From NCBI RefSeq assembly GCF_002982135.1, contig NZ_CP019981.1, forward strand, positions 1,736,001 through 1,800,000: a DNA stretch of 64,000 nt. Reading direction: 5' to 3'. Positions 7,830 through 16,777 of the stretch are shown piece after piece. The stretch comes from Pediococcus inopinatus. GTDB lineage: Bacteria; Bacillota; Bacilli; Lactobacillales; Lactobacillaceae. Position 1 is the stretch's first letter; each line of letters starts with the position of its first letter. The translations under genes were made by a program, and so were the position numbers. The notes under the pieces are model-generated. The model worked only from the letters and a program-made list of their open reading frames with translations. It had not been told where the DNA came from and made no database searches.

Positions 7830-9236
7830 ATGACAAAACGTATTAAAGGTTCATGTACAACAATTTTAGTCGGTAAAAAAGCTTCGATTGACGGTTCCAC
7901 AATGATCGCCCGTAATGAAGACGGTGCGGGTCCCCTCAATCCCCAGAAGTTTGTTGTGATCAAACCAGCCGATCAACCAAAACATTACAAAGCAGTTTTA
8001 AGTCCCGTTGAAATTGATCTGCCTGATAATCCCCTCCGCTACACCTCAACTCCTGATGCCACTGATGGTCATGGAATTTGGGCAGGTGCTGGAATCAACA
8101 GTGAAAATGTCGCAATGACAGCTACTGAAACCATCACTTCCAACTCGCGTATTTTGGGCGTTGATCCACTTGTAGACAACGGAATTGGTGAAGAAGATAT
8201 TACCACGATTACACTTCCTTACATTCATTCTGCACGTGAAGGTGTTAAACGACTTGGCGCTTTATTAGAAAAATATGGTACTTACGAAATGAATGCCATG
8301 GCCTTTTCTGATAAAGATGAAGTTTGGTATTTCGAATCAATCGGTGGGCACCACTGGGCAGCAATTCGCATCCCTGATGACGCTTATGTCATTGCCCCTA
8401 ACCGGTTTAACATTGATCAATATAACTTTGATTCTGCAGACACTTTGTTTGCAGCAGACTTACCAGATTTAATTGAAAAGAATCACTTGAATCCGGACCG
8501 AGATCAAGTAAACTTACGTCATATCTTCGGCAGTGCTACTATCAAGGACACCCGGTACAATAACCCCCGTGCTTGGTATGGTCAAAAGTACTTCAATCCG
8601 GAGCGTGAAGAGAGTCCTATTGATCAAGATTTACCATTCATTTGTCGGACCCAAAAGAAAATCAGTGTTGAAGACATGAAGTTTGTTTTGAGTTCTCATT
8701 ACCAAAACACACCTTATGATCCTTATGGAACCGGTACTGAAGATGAGAAAAAACAATTCCGTCCAATTGGAATCAACCGGAATCAGGAATTGCACATTCT
8801 GCAAATCCGTAATGATGTCCCAGCTGAAATTGCCGGTGTTCATTGGCTCGCATTTGGTCCTAACACGTTTAACGCGCCTGTTCCTTTCTACACTAACGTT
8901 AACGACACGCCTACTGCTTATCAAAGCACAACCGGCGAATGTGACCCTACAAATATGTACTGGTTAACAAATGTGCTTGCTTTAATGGGTGACCATAACT
9001 TTGGTTTGTATGAGGATCAAGAAAACTTATTCGAAGAAAACACGGTTGCTGATTGTCGTAATTTACAACTCAAGACCGATGCTGCTTACAACCAGCAAAC
9101 TGATGTATCAGCTTATCTTGAATCAGTAAATAACCAAATGTCTGCCATTGCAATGGCGCGTGCTAATAAGCTGCTTGGCCAAATGTTGGCATTGGGCGAA
9201 CCTCAAATGAAATTACAATTTACTTTAAATGATTAA
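7830..9236 (+). CDS. pepD: dipeptidase, peptidase family C69 (PepD)
   Basis: A 468-aa Ntn-hydrolase dipeptidase typical of lactobacilli. The N-terminus [19 protein letters not shown] places the catalytic Cys at residue 9, which in this family becomes the N-terminal nucleophile after autoprocessing; [10 protein letters not shown] follows as the conserved signature. It cleaves a broad range of dipeptides in the cytosol, completing use of imported peptides. AAGTGAG is a weak ribosome binding site before ATG 7830. It is monocistronic with a strong terminator. Confidence 0.9.
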   Translation: MTKRIKGSCTTILVGKKASIDGSTMIARNEDGAGPLNPQKFVVIKPADQPKHYKAVLSPVEIDLPDNPLRYTSTPDATDGHGIWAGAGINSENVAMTATETITSNSRILGVDPLVDNGIGEEDITTITLPYIHSAREGVKRLGALLEKYGTYEMNAMAFSDKDEVWYFESIGGHHWAAIRIPDDAYVIAPNRFNIDQYNFDSADTLFAADLPDLIEKNHLNPDRDQVNLRHIFGSATIKDTRYNNPRAWYGQKYFNPEREESPIDQDLPFICRTQKKISVEDMKFVLSSHYQNTPYDPYGTGTEDEKKQFRPIGINRNQELHILQIRNDVPAEIAGVHWLAFGPNTFNAPVPFYTNVNDTPTAYQSTTGECDPTNMYWLTNVLALMGDHNFGLYEDQENLFEENTVADCRNLQLKTDAAYNQQTDVSAYLESVNNQMSAIAMARANKLLGQMLALGEPQMKLQFTLND

Positions 9237-9253
9237 AATAACAACCAATTTAG

Positions 9254-9289
9254 CTGTCGGAAACGTAATTTGTTTCTGGCAGTTTTTTT
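9254..9289 (+). terminator. intrinsic terminator after pepD
   Basis: CTGTCGGAAAC pairs with GTTTCTGGCAG around a short AT loop, followed by seven T. Confidence 0.85.
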
Positions 9290-9384
9290 GTACAAATTAT
9301 TATTTAAAATTTTTGCGTAATTATTAAAACGAAGGTGTGTAATAACTCAATAAATTTTAAAACTATTGTTTAGCCACCTCGGTT

Positions 9385-9430
9385 CTTGTTTTTTATGCAC
9401 GTACGTGTATTATAATGAAGTATAAGGAGG
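9385..9430 (+). promoter_or_regulatory. hicAB promoter with palindromic operator
   Basis: -10 TATAAT at 9411-9416 with a TTGTTT-like -35 about 19 bp upstream. The spacer holds the perfect palindrome CACGTACGTG (9398-9407). AAGGAGG follows at 9424-9430. An operator inside the spacer fits autorepression by HicB through its C-terminal ribbon-helix-helix segment, as known in the family. Confidence 0.65.
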
Positions 9431-9437
9431 ATATAAG

Positions 9438-9638
9438 GTGTCGCAAATTAAAGTAAAAGATGTTTTGAAGCTGCTTAAAACCCACAATTTTCATGAACTA
9501 GGGGAACGACAAATCGGTGATCATCATCGCTATATTGATGATCATGGTCATAAAGTTACTGTTAAATATTCAACTAAGAAGGCCACGATTCCCCCGAAAA
9601 CATATAGTTCAATACTAAGACAGGCAGGTCTCAAATGA
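9438..9638 (+). CDS. hicA: HicA family toxin (mRNA interferase)
   Basis: A 66-aa HicA protein with the double-stranded-RNA-binding-like fold. The family core is seen as GDHHRYIDD, with the catalytic His at 29 or 30, and a C-terminal IPPKTYSSILRQAGL helix. It cleaves mRNA in a translation-independent manner when not bound by HicB. Translation starts at GTG 9438 with AAGGAGG eight bases upstream. Its TGA overlaps the ATG of hicB, giving coupled synthesis of toxin and antitoxin. Confidence 0.9.
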   Translation: MSQIKVKDVLKLLKTHNFHELGERQIGDHHRYIDDHGHKVTVKYSTKKATIPPKTYSSILRQAGLK

Positions 9639-10075
9639 CAAACAAATTAATCCCATCCCACCTTATTCAATTAACTATGACAAAACCTAATTATGTAGTT
9701 TATCCAGCCGTATTTGATAATGAAAATAACGATGGCTATTATACCGTTACTTTTCCGGATATTCCCGATACTGCCACTGATGGTAAAACCTTGGTGGAAG
9801 CCATTAAAAATGCTCCTGACGCTTTAGCCATTGCGCTTCCAGATTACTCGAAGTATCCAAAGCCTACGCCTGTAGAACAAGTTCAATTATCCAATCCAGG
9901 TAAACTTGTTAACCTAATCGGTGTGGATATGAAAGCTGCCCGTCGTAAAGCTAAAAATGTCACTGTACGAAAAAATGTCACAATTCCAATGTCCTTAGCT
10001 ACTGCGGCCAAAGAAAAAGGAATTAATTTCAGCGAAACACTGACTGAAGCTTTAGAAGAAAAACTAGAACTCTAA
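9635..10075 (+). CDS. hicB: HicB family antitoxin
   Basis: A 146-aa antitoxin. Residues about 19-75 (YVVYPAVFDNE through YTVTFPDIPDTATDG) form the degenerate RNase-H-like HicB domain that covers the HicA active site; the C-terminal VRKNVTIPMSL ... SETLTEALEEKL resembles a ribbon-helix-helix DNA-binding segment. ATG 9635 overlaps the hicA stop by four bases. A later in-frame ATG at 9677 has no ribosome binding site. Likely autoregulates through the CACGTACGTG palindrome upstream of hicA. Confidence 0.9.
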   Translation: MTNKLIPSHLIQLTMTKPNYVVYPAVFDNENNDGYYTVTFPDIPDTATDGKTLVEAIKNAPDALAIALPDYSKYPKPTPVEQVQLSNPGKLVNLIGVDMKAARRKAKNVTVRKNVTIPMSLATAAKEKGINFSETLTEALEEKLEL

Positions 10076-10127
10076 AAAACAGACAACTTAATTGAGTTGG
10101 CCAGAAACAAATTACGAAAAATAATTA

Positions 10128-10164
10128 AACAAAAAAATCTTCCTTAACGGGAAGATTTTTGTTT
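10128..10164. terminator. bidirectional terminator between hicB and the GH31 gene
   Basis: AAACAAAAAAATCTTCC and GGGAAGATTTTTGTTT pair around TTAAC, giving U tracts in both directions. Confidence 0.85.
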
Positions 10165-10167
10165 GCA

Positions 10168-12426
10168 TCAGGCAATTACTAGTTCAATCAACATTGCAGC
10201 TAAGTTCGCATTTCCTAAACTATTCAAATAACTAACTTTTTGCGCTACGTTAGTATCTTTACCGAGTTGTTTCCAAATTTCACTCTTTAAATCAAAACTA
10301 ACTTTAGAATGTTGTATTTTCTCAAAAACCAATGATTTAACCAATTCATTATCTGTTTGAAATTCTAGTTTGACAGACTGTGAATTAGTATTTTCATTCC
10401 AAACAATTTGCTGAGTATGGGTATGTTCGTTTGCTACATTGCCACACGCAAGAATATTAAACTTTCGATTTTCTGGAATAATATGATTTGCATCTTGCAC
10501 GTTAATATTCAGCCGAGCTTCACCATCGAAATCAAATATTGTTTTGGCAACAGAACTCCCTTGATGCTCTACTAAGATATATTGATTAGCCTGACCGGGA
10601 TAAACACGAATATCTAGTTTTTCTGGCAAGTTTTCAACATTCTCCATATAATTTGAATTCAATGGCACAATCCCACCAGCCTTAACAAAGACTGGATAAT
10701 TATCTTGTGATCGGTGGACGTTGACATAAGTATCGCCTTCGTATTTAACTCCGGTAAAGAAATCATACCAGTTACCTTTTGGCAGCCATGCTTTGGTTTC
10801 TGCTTCTTCTGTAACAGCATCAGCTGGACTCGTAATTGGTGCAACTATCAACTCACTACCAAAATAATATTGATTACGAACAGCATAAGCTTCTTTATCA
10901 TCTGGATTTTGATAATACATAGGCTCAACTAAAGGTTTCCCATCTTGATGAGTTAAATAATTAGCAGTATCTAAATACGGTACTAATGAACTACGCAAAC
11001 GCAAAAATTTCATCATCGGTTGACGCACATTTTCATCAAAGTTCCAAGGCTCTTTACCCATAAACGGGTTCTCAGAACTATGCAAGCGATTGATGGGACT
11101 GAAAACACCAAACTGCATCCATCTCAATGTTAGTTCACTATCATATGCACCTTTCATATGACCACCAATATCATGGCTCCACCAAGTGTACCCAATATTT
11201 GAAGCAGTCGCAGTAAAGTATGGCTGAAATGCCAAAGACTTCCAACTCGCAACAGTGTCTCCAGAAAAGCCAAGTGGATATCGATGACTTCCAGGCCCTC
11301 CATAACGGGAAAGAGTCAGCCCATTACCAGGATGTTGTTTATCATTATCATGATAAACATAATGATTAAGCAACCATAATGGATCTACTTGTTTCGAGCT
11401 TCGATTCTGCCCCTGCTGCCAATCAATCCACCAAAAATCAATTCCGTCTTTCTCCAATGGGCGATGCACATCTTCAAAATAGGCATCTCGATACTTTGGA
11501 TTCTGAAAATCAAACAAAGCTGGTTCCTCAGCATCCACGTTTAACCCTAATCGTTTAGCAACCTGTGGATATGCTTTTTCAAAGGCTCGAATTCCAGCCG
11601 CCGGATGATCATTTACAGTCACATGTTTGCCTTGAGCGTGTAACCATTGAATCAGTTTTCGATGGTCAGGAAACAACTTTTTGTTCCAAGTGTAACCTGT
11701 CCACCCACTACCAAAGCGGGCGGGAACGTCATGAACTAAATGCCAATCCATATCCATCACAGCAACAGAAATCGGAATTTTTTCTTTATTAAAACGCTCA
11801 AACAGTGACTTGTACGTGTCTTGTGTGTATGGCCAATACCGACTCCACCAGTTTCCAAGCGCATAGCGTGGTATTAGTGGTGTTGCACCAGTTAATTTAT
11901 AATAATCCTTTAAAGTACCTTCAAAATCATGTCCGTACGCAAAATAGTAATAATCCATCTCGGGAAAATCTCTAACTTCAAATTTATTGTCAGCAAGAAT
12001 AAAAGACTGCGAATCATCTAAATAAGAAAAGCCGTCTTTAGTCATTAGCCCGTCCTCTAGTGGAATCTCACCATCTGCCTTATCCAGCGTCCGGGCAGTC
12101 CCCTTCAAATTCTTCTTAATTTTTTCACCAAAATACCAACGGCTCATGTATGTTCCATAATTATAAGCTGCATCAATATACAAAGTTGCTGGCGAAAATT
12201 CACCACCATCATAATAGAGATGAACAAACTTTGTCACAATTTCAATTTGATGGTTATTTCGATTTTTAAAAACTTGAAAATCAGGTTTATCAAATTGACG
12301 ATTTTGAACCATTTGTGTGGTTCGATCTTCGAAATGACCGCTAACAGAATATTCTAATCGGACCAAACGCTCTGTTAGTACAGTAAATCGATAACTATTG
12401 CCTTGAATAATATTTTCAGAATTCAT
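10168..12426 (-). CDS. alpha-glucosidase / alpha-xylosidase, GH31
   Basis: A 752-aa cytosolic GH31 enzyme, without a signal peptide. An N-terminal beta-sandwich is followed by the catalytic barrel: DMDWH at 225-229, the nucleophile Asp in FWWIDWQQG near 339, the acid/base Asp in GFSGDTVASW near 410, and WWSHDIGGHM. GH31 enzymes release glucose (or xylose) from alpha-linked oligosaccharides. It is last in the LevR-controlled PTS operon, behind a GH13 glucosidase, which points to alpha-glucosides such as nigerose, kojibiose or isomaltose as the operon's substrate (inferred). GGAGGTTAAAG precedes ATG 12426. Confidence 0.88.
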   Translation of the reverse strand: MNSENIIQGNSYRFTVLTERLVRLEYSVSGHFEDRTTQMVQNRQFDKPDFQVFKNRNNHQIEIVTKFVHLYYDGGEFSPATLYIDAAYNYGTYMSRWYFGEKIKKNLKGTARTLDKADGEIPLEDGLMTKDGFSYLDDSQSFILADNKFEVRDFPEMDYYYFAYGHDFEGTLKDYYKLTGATPLIPRYALGNWWSRYWPYTQDTYKSLFERFNKEKIPISVAVMDMDWHLVHDVPARFGSGWTGYTWNKKLFPDHRKLIQWLHAQGKHVTVNDHPAAGIRAFEKAYPQVAKRLGLNVDAEEPALFDFQNPKYRDAYFEDVHRPLEKDGIDFWWIDWQQGQNRSSKQVDPLWLLNHYVYHDNDKQHPGNGLTLSRYGGPGSHRYPLGFSGDTVASWKSLAFQPYFTATASNIGYTWWSHDIGGHMKGAYDSELTLRWMQFGVFSPINRLHSSENPFMGKEPWNFDENVRQPMMKFLRLRSSLVPYLDTANYLTHQDGKPLVEPMYYQNPDDKEAYAVRNQYYFGSELIVAPITSPADAVTEEAETKAWLPKGNWYDFFTGVKYEGDTYVNVHRSQDNYPVFVKAGGIVPLNSNYMENVENLPEKLDIRVYPGQANQYILVEHQGSSVAKTIFDFDGEARLNINVQDANHIIPENRKFNILACGNVANEHTHTQQIVWNENTNSQSVKLEFQTDNELVKSLVFEKIQHSKVSFDLKSEIWKQLGKDTNVAQKVSYLNSLGNANLAAMLIELVIA

Positions 12427-12450
12427 CTTTAACCTCCGACTTGGATAATT

Positions 12451-14154
12451 TTAGTTAGCTGTCTTTATTAGGTATACTCTTGCTGCATACGGCTCTAAAT
12501 TAATGTTTCCTGCCACATTCCAGTCATCTTTTTTACCATTACTAATTAATAACTCATGCTGCATATGACGTAATTCTAATGGTACTAGATAATCAACTTT
12601 TTTCTTAGCAAAATTACAAATAACTAAAAGTGTTGTGTTATCTCCAACACGTGCGTAACTAAATATATCTGAATTTTCTTTATCTAATAATTGATAACTA
12701 CCTGTTGTCACAATTTGATATTCATGTCTTAATTTGATTAACTTTTGATAGTAATAAAAAATAGAATTAGAATCACTTTTTGACTGTTTAACATTAATCT
12801 TTTTAAAGTTAGAATTTACTTTTAACCATGTACTATTAGAAGTAGAAAATCCGGCATTGTTGCTATCATCCCACTGCATGGGTGTTCTCGCATTGTCACG
12901 TGATTTCATGTGGATAGCTTTCATTGTATCTTCTTCGGACAAATGATAATCATTGCGGAATCGATGATAAACGTCCAACGTTTCTAAATCATTATAATCA
13001 GCAATCTGTGTATTATGAAGATTGGTCATTCCAATTTCCTCACCTTCATAAACATAGGGCGTACCTTGCATCATATGCAATAATGTTCCCAACATTTTGG
13101 CTGAAGCAACCCGATGCTCACCATCATCACCAAACCTAGAAACAGCCCGAGCTTGATCATGGTTACTCCAATATAAGCTATTCCAACCATGGTGATTTGA
13201 GATTTCTATCTGCCATTTACTCAAAACTGCTTTTAAATCTGCTAATTTGAAGCGTTTAGTTGAAAACTTTCCATATTTCCCGTAGTCAAGATGCATATGA
13301 TCAAAATGAAATACCATATCTAATTCATGACGCCTGTTATCAACGTATTTTACTGCTTCTTCTACATTAGTATGGGGAGTCTCTCCAACTGTCACAATAT
13401 CATACTTGCTGAGCACATCTTGGTTCATTTCTTTTAAATACTCGTGAACTTTAGGACCATTTGCTGCACCGTAATAATAATCACCAAACTTTTTGTTTTG
13501 AACAATCGGTCCATCTGGAAATCCTGGTTTCTTTGAAATTAAGTTAATGACATCCATTCGAAAGCCATCAATTCCCTTATCCAGCCAAAAACGCATAATA
13601 TCATGCACTTCTTTTCGAACGTTGGAATTTTCCCAATTTAAATCTGGTTGCTGTTTTGCAAACAAATGTAAATAATACTGGTCAACCGCCTCAACATATT
13701 CCCATGTAGATCCACCAAAACTAGAGCCCCAGTTATTCGGCTCGTGGCCATCAACTGGGTCTTTCCAAATATAGTAATCATGGTAGGAATTCTCTTTTGA
13801 CTCTTCACTTTTTTTAAACCACGGATGCTGATCAGAAGTATGATTAACCACTAAATCTAGCATTATTTTCAATCCTTTTTTATGCGCTAAATGTAAAAGC
13901 CGATCAAAATCAGACATGTTTCCTAAACTAGAGTCAATTTTTCTATAGTTTGCAATATCATAACCATTATCAACATGTGGTGAATCATAGATAGGGTTAA
14001 GCCAAATAATATCTGCGCCTAATTCTTTAATATAATCAAGTTTTTCTGTAATACCATTTAAATCACCAATTCCATCACCATCGGAATCATTAAAACTTTT
14101 TGGATATACTTGGTAAACGACACTTTTTTTCCACCAATTAATTGGCTCATTCAT
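12451..14154 (-). CDS. oligo-1,6-glucosidase-like alpha-glucosidase, GH13
   Basis: A 567-aa GH13 subfamily 31-type enzyme. Conserved regions are GADIIWLNPIYDSP, DLVVNHTSD, GFRMDVINLI with the nucleophile Asp, VGETPH with the acid/base Glu, and WSNHDQAR with the stabilising Asp. It hydrolyses alpha-1,6 (or other alpha) glucosidic bonds of short oligosaccharides inside the cell, possibly of phosphorylated disaccharides delivered by the PTS. Start ATG 14154 overlaps the EIIA stop by eight bases, suggesting translational coupling; the longer frame upstream is inside EIIA and rejected. Confidence 0.88.
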   Translation of the reverse strand: MNEPINWWKKSVVYQVYPKSFNDSDGDGIGDLNGITEKLDYIKELGADIIWLNPIYDSPHVDNGYDIANYRKIDSSLGNMSDFDRLLHLAHKKGLKIMLDLVVNHTSDQHPWFKKSEESKENSYHDYYIWKDPVDGHEPNNWGSSFGGSTWEYVEAVDQYYLHLFAKQQPDLNWENSNVRKEVHDIMRFWLDKGIDGFRMDVINLISKKPGFPDGPIVQNKKFGDYYYGAANGPKVHEYLKEMNQDVLSKYDIVTVGETPHTNVEEAVKYVDNRRHELDMVFHFDHMHLDYGKYGKFSTKRFKLADLKAVLSKWQIEISNHHGWNSLYWSNHDQARAVSRFGDDGEHRVASAKMLGTLLHMMQGTPYVYEGEEIGMTNLHNTQIADYNDLETLDVYHRFRNDYHLSEEDTMKAIHMKSRDNARTPMQWDDSNNAGFSTSNSTWLKVNSNFKKINVKQSKSDSNSIFYYYQKLIKLRHEYQIVTTGSYQLLDKENSDIFSYARVGDNTTLLVICNFAKKKVDYLVPLELRHMQHELLISNGKKDDWNVAGNINLEPYAARVYLIKTAN

Positions 14155-14563
14155 CGTCATCATCCGCCTCAATATTAATATCATTAACGTAAACAAGCTG
14201 TTGCCGTGCCTGATCAATTAGTTCTCGCATTTTTTGAGAAGTTAAATAATCATCTGTCGATTCCATTGTTACTGCTAATACAACAGGTAAATTCATTCCC
14301 GTGACAATTTGTGTATGTGGTCTTGAACGATATGGGAAAAATTTTTGATTAACACTTCCAGCTAACATATCGGTAAAAATAACCACTTCTTCATCTGGTT
14401 TAAATTCTGACATTATTTTTTTAACCTGTTCTTCAATAGGTTGATTGTCAGTATATGCCGTCATAACGGTTAGTTGGGTTTGCTGACCAGCAATAAATTC
14501 AAGTGTTTTTTTCATGCCTTCTGCTAACTTACCATGCGATGCGATAACTAATTGTCTTTTCAT
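14147..14563 (-). CDS. PTS system EIIA, mannose/fructose/sorbose class
   Basis: A 138-aa EIIA-Man domain with the phosphorylated His10 in LVIASHGKLAEG and the following FTDMLAGSVNQ segment. It accepts phosphate from HPr-His and passes it to EIIB. AGAGGAT lies upstream of ATG 14563; an ATG seven codons earlier is less well placed. It follows EIID in the same operon but is separated by a 105-bp palindromic element, and it overlaps the GH13 gene. The C-terminus is acidic (EADDDDE). Confidence 0.9.
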   Translation of the reverse strand: MKRQLVIASHGKLAEGMKKTLEFIAGQQTQLTVMTAYTDNQPIEEQVKKIMSEFKPDEEVVIFTDMLAGSVNQKFFPYRSRPHTQIVTGMNLPVVLAVTMESTDDYLTSQKMRELIDQARQQLVYVNDINIEADDDDE

Positions 14564-14605
14564 TATAAAAATCCTCTTTCTCATAATTTAGCGAACCTTA
14601 AAATT

Positions 14606-14710
14606 AAAAAAGTAGAACAAAGAATGGTCAAGTAATCAACCACTTTAGCTTCTGTGAGTCCAATAACATTGGCCTTACAGGCATCTACTAAGTCTTTGTC
14701 CCACTTTTTT
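14606..14710. repeat. 105-bp imperfect palindromic element between EIID and EIIA
   Basis: The ends AAAAAAGTAGAACAAAGA (14606-14623) and TCTTTGTCCCACTTTTTT (14693-14710) are inverted copies with two mismatches. Inside, CTTTAG/CTAAG, CTGTGAG/CTTACAG and CCAAT/ATTGG pair around AAC (about 14643-14690). The whole unit folds as one long hairpin in RNA from either strand. It fills the gap between the EIID stop and the EIIA start. Features fit a MITE-like or REP-like unit; no coding capacity is seen. Confidence 0.65.
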
Positions 14711-14712
14711 GT

Positions 14713-14820
14713 TTACTTCAAAATATTAAAGAACGAACAAACCATTGCAAATACAATTAATAGTAAAATGATTCTGTTCATGGTCCATTTTTTATTGCCG
14801 ATAAGCTTATACACAACCCA
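14713..14820 (-). pseudogene. PTS EIID, severed C-terminal end
   Basis: Thirty-five codons reading WVVYKLIGNKKW ... VCSFFNILK then TAA: the last membrane helix and tail of the mannose-class EIID whose main part lies beyond the IS3-family element. Removing the element and one copy of the 3-bp duplication joins LLT-W-VVYK in frame. It has no start of its own. Confidence 0.85.
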
Positions 14821-14859
14821 TGGATCTGAGTCAAGAATCCGGACACGTTTATGTATAAT

Positions 14860-15762
14860 TTAAGCGACTAATTCTTCCTTTTCATTCGGGGTTAAATAAT
14901 CAATGGCACTATGAATCCGATCATTGTTGTAAAAGCTCTCAATGTAGCTAAATAAAGCCACATTTGCTTCATCAAAATTTTGGTAATGGGTCTGATAAAC
15001 TTCCTCTTTTTTTAAGCTGGCATGGAATGACTCCAGAACTGAATTGTCATATGGACAACCGCGCTTGCTATAAGAGTGCTGGATATGGCGTTGTCGTAGA
15101 AGTTCTTCAAAGGTGGTGCTGCGGTATTGACTGCCTAAATCGGTATGAATGATCAACTGGTCTGTTACTTTTCTGGTTTCAAAAGCTTGTTTTAAAGTGT
15201 CGAGCACTAGATCGGCAGTCATGTGACGACTCAACTTGTGGGCAATGATTTTACGTGAATACAGATCCTGGATGCTTGATAAATAACACCAGCCATCAGC
15301 TTTGGTGTGAACGTAAGTGATATCGGCACACCATTTTTGATTTGGTGCTGTCGTGCTAAAATCCTGAGCGAGCAGGTTCGGATAATTCGCTTCGTCGATA
15401 TTATTTGCTTGTTGGTAATGCCACTTCTTTAGGGTGATCGATTTAAGTTCCATTTGGCGCATTAAACGCTGAACTAACTTGATGCTTGCGGCTAGTCCCT
15501 CTTTTTTCAATTCCTTTAAAATCTTAGGAGCGCCATAGACCCGACGGTGATTATAATAAATGCGCTTGATCGCTTGGCAGAGCGTCTTTCGATGTTCTGC
15601 TTGTGGTGAGATATAATGATTCTGTTGATCATAATACGTGGAACGAGGGACTTGTAGTACCTGACAGATCTCCTTAATGCGATGTTGCTTTAGATTTGGT
15701 TTGATTGCGGCTTGCCAATCTTCCGAGCTTACTTTTTGGCGAATATGGTTAAGGCTTTTTTT
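14860..15762 (-). CDS. IS3-family transposase OrfB (DDE catalytic part)
   Basis: About 300 codons in the -1 frame relative to orfA. After KKSLNHIRQKVSSEDWQ and CQVLQVPRSTYYD (the usual IS3 N-terminal HTH_21 region) comes the rve integrase core: first Asp in WCADITYVHTK, second in IIHTDLGSQYRS, Glu in NSVLESFHASLK. An internal ATG at 15510 would give only 216 aa and drop the N-terminal region; production as an OrfAB fusion by -1 slippage on A AAA AAA G (15762-15755) is the family mechanism. Ends at TAA 14860. Confidence 0.9.
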   Translation of the reverse strand, partial: KKSLNHIRQKVSSEDWQAAIKPNLKQHRIKEICQVLQVPRSTYYDQQNHYISPQAEHRKTLCQAIKRIYYNHRRVYGAPKILKELKKEGLAASIKLVQRLMRQMELKSITLKKWHYQQANNIDEANYPNLLAQDFSTTAPNQKWCADITYVHTKADGWCYLSSIQDLYSRKIIAHKLSRHMTADLVLDTLKQAFETRKVTDQLIIHTDLGSQYRSTTFEELLRQRHIQHSYSKRGCPYDNSVLESFHASLKKEEVYQTHYQNFDEANVALFSYIESFYNNDRIHSAIDYLTPNEKEELVA

Positions 15763-15986
15763 AAGATATCATTCTCACTTTCAAGCCGATTAAGACGCTT
15801 CTGTAGCGCTAAAATATCAGCTTTCGAGGCACCAGTTTCTTTGTCCTCTTTGTATAAATTGATCCATTTGTAAATAGTGACATTTGCAATACCATATTCA
15901 TTTGTAAGCTCAACTACCGAGGTGCCATCCTGGTAGAGTTTAACGATCATTTTTTTGAAATCAACTGAGTATTTCTGTTTAGACAT
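15729..15986 (-). CDS. IS3-family transposase OrfA (HTH protein)
   Basis: An 85-aa OrfA: N-terminal HTH_Tnp_1 domain (YSVDFKKMIVKLYQDGTSV, then VTIYKWINLYKE) and a C-terminal leucine-zipper-like coiled coil (LQKRLNRLESENDILKKAL). It binds the IS ends and contributes the N-terminus of the OrfAB transposase. The slippery run of seven A at 15762-15756 lies 10 codons before its TAA. ATG 15986 is preceded by AAGGATCGTG. Confidence 0.9.
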   Translation of the reverse strand: MSKQKYSVDFKKMIVKLYQDGTSVVELTNEYGIANVTIYKWINLYKEDKETGASKADILALQKRLNRLESENDILKKALTIFAKK

Positions 15987-16051
15987 CAGAACACGATCCT
16001 TCCTATAATGGCATTATACTAAATCGTGTCCATAGATTCATACTACATCCA

Positions 16052-16777
16052 CCATGTAAGCAATACTGGAAGTAGTGCTGGCATAATTTTATCTAAAATG
16101 TCAGCTTGTAATCCCATTTTAACTGCTCCAAATTTGAATGTAATTGGCGTTGTAACAGTAACAACACTAGCTATTAAAGCACCAACAACTGTAAGTCCCA
16201 TAATCGATGCAGACTCGGTAAAGATAGAAATTCTGTCTCCAAGAGAAGTAATGAGTTTTGTTCCTGAGAAATAACCTAATCTAGTAAACCAAACTTTTAC
16301 AAAGAAAAACGCGATATTGCACAAGAACCAGATAATAGCTCCTAGTGGATTTCCCTTTATAGCCATATATCCAGATATTGAACCAATAATCGTTGGCCAC
16401 AATACCCAAATTAACGTATCAGCAATTCCGGCTAAAGGTCCCATTAAGGAAGTTTTTAGACCTTGTACAGCATCAAGAGACTTTACACTCTCTTTTTCTT
16501 CCATAGCTGTCGTTGCACCCATTAAAATATTCGCCATAGCCGTAGTTGTATTGAAATATTTCAAATGGTTAGCAATTGCTTTTTCATAATCATCATCATT
16601 TGGATAAATTTTACGTAATGCTGGTGCTACAGCATATGTGTATCCCGGACCTTCTTGTGTTTCATAATTAAAGGCATTTACACCCATAAAACACCAACGA
16701 ACACCCATACGATTTAGATCATGCTTAGTAATTACAGATTTTTTATTTTCTTCTTTTATCTCTTTTTCACTCATCAT
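16052..16777 (-). pseudogene. PTS system EIID, mannose class, interrupted by IS
   Basis: The N-terminal 242 codons of a mannose-class EIID membrane subunit: cytosolic head (VITKHDLNRMGVRWCF, NYETQEGPGYTYAVAP, AMANILMGATTAMEE, SLMGPLAGIADTLIW) followed by membrane helices. The reading continues into the IS as WWM then TAG. Rejoined with 14713-14820 the protein would be 276 aa, the family norm. The truncated form lacks the last helix, so the transporter is probably non-functional. AAGGAG precedes ATG 16777, which overlaps the EIIC stop by 11 bases. Confidence 0.9.

Larger units (their letters stand above)
14821..16051 (-). mobile_element. IS3-family insertion sequence (1231 bp) inside EIID
   Basis: Complete element. 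Ends are TGGATCTGAG...GGACACG at 14821 and, inverted, TGGATGTAGT...GGACACG ending at 16051; the outer TGGAT and the GGACACG block match in the same register, and the repeat extends to GTATAAT. A 3-bp target duplication CCA is present at 14818-14820 and 16052-16054, the usual size for many IS3 members. It carries orfA and an overlapping orfB in the -1 frame, with a full DDE triad, so it appears active. It splits the EIID gene. Confidence 0.93.

Noticed and set aside
14654-14863. 69-codon plus-strand ORF over the EIID end and the IS3 right side
   Set aside because: It crosses the IS boundary, the palindrome and the antisense of EIID; no ribosome binding site.
16026-16589. Plus-strand ORFs opposite EIID
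   Set aside because: Antisense shadows of a membrane protein gene; EIID family motifs on the minus strand are clear.
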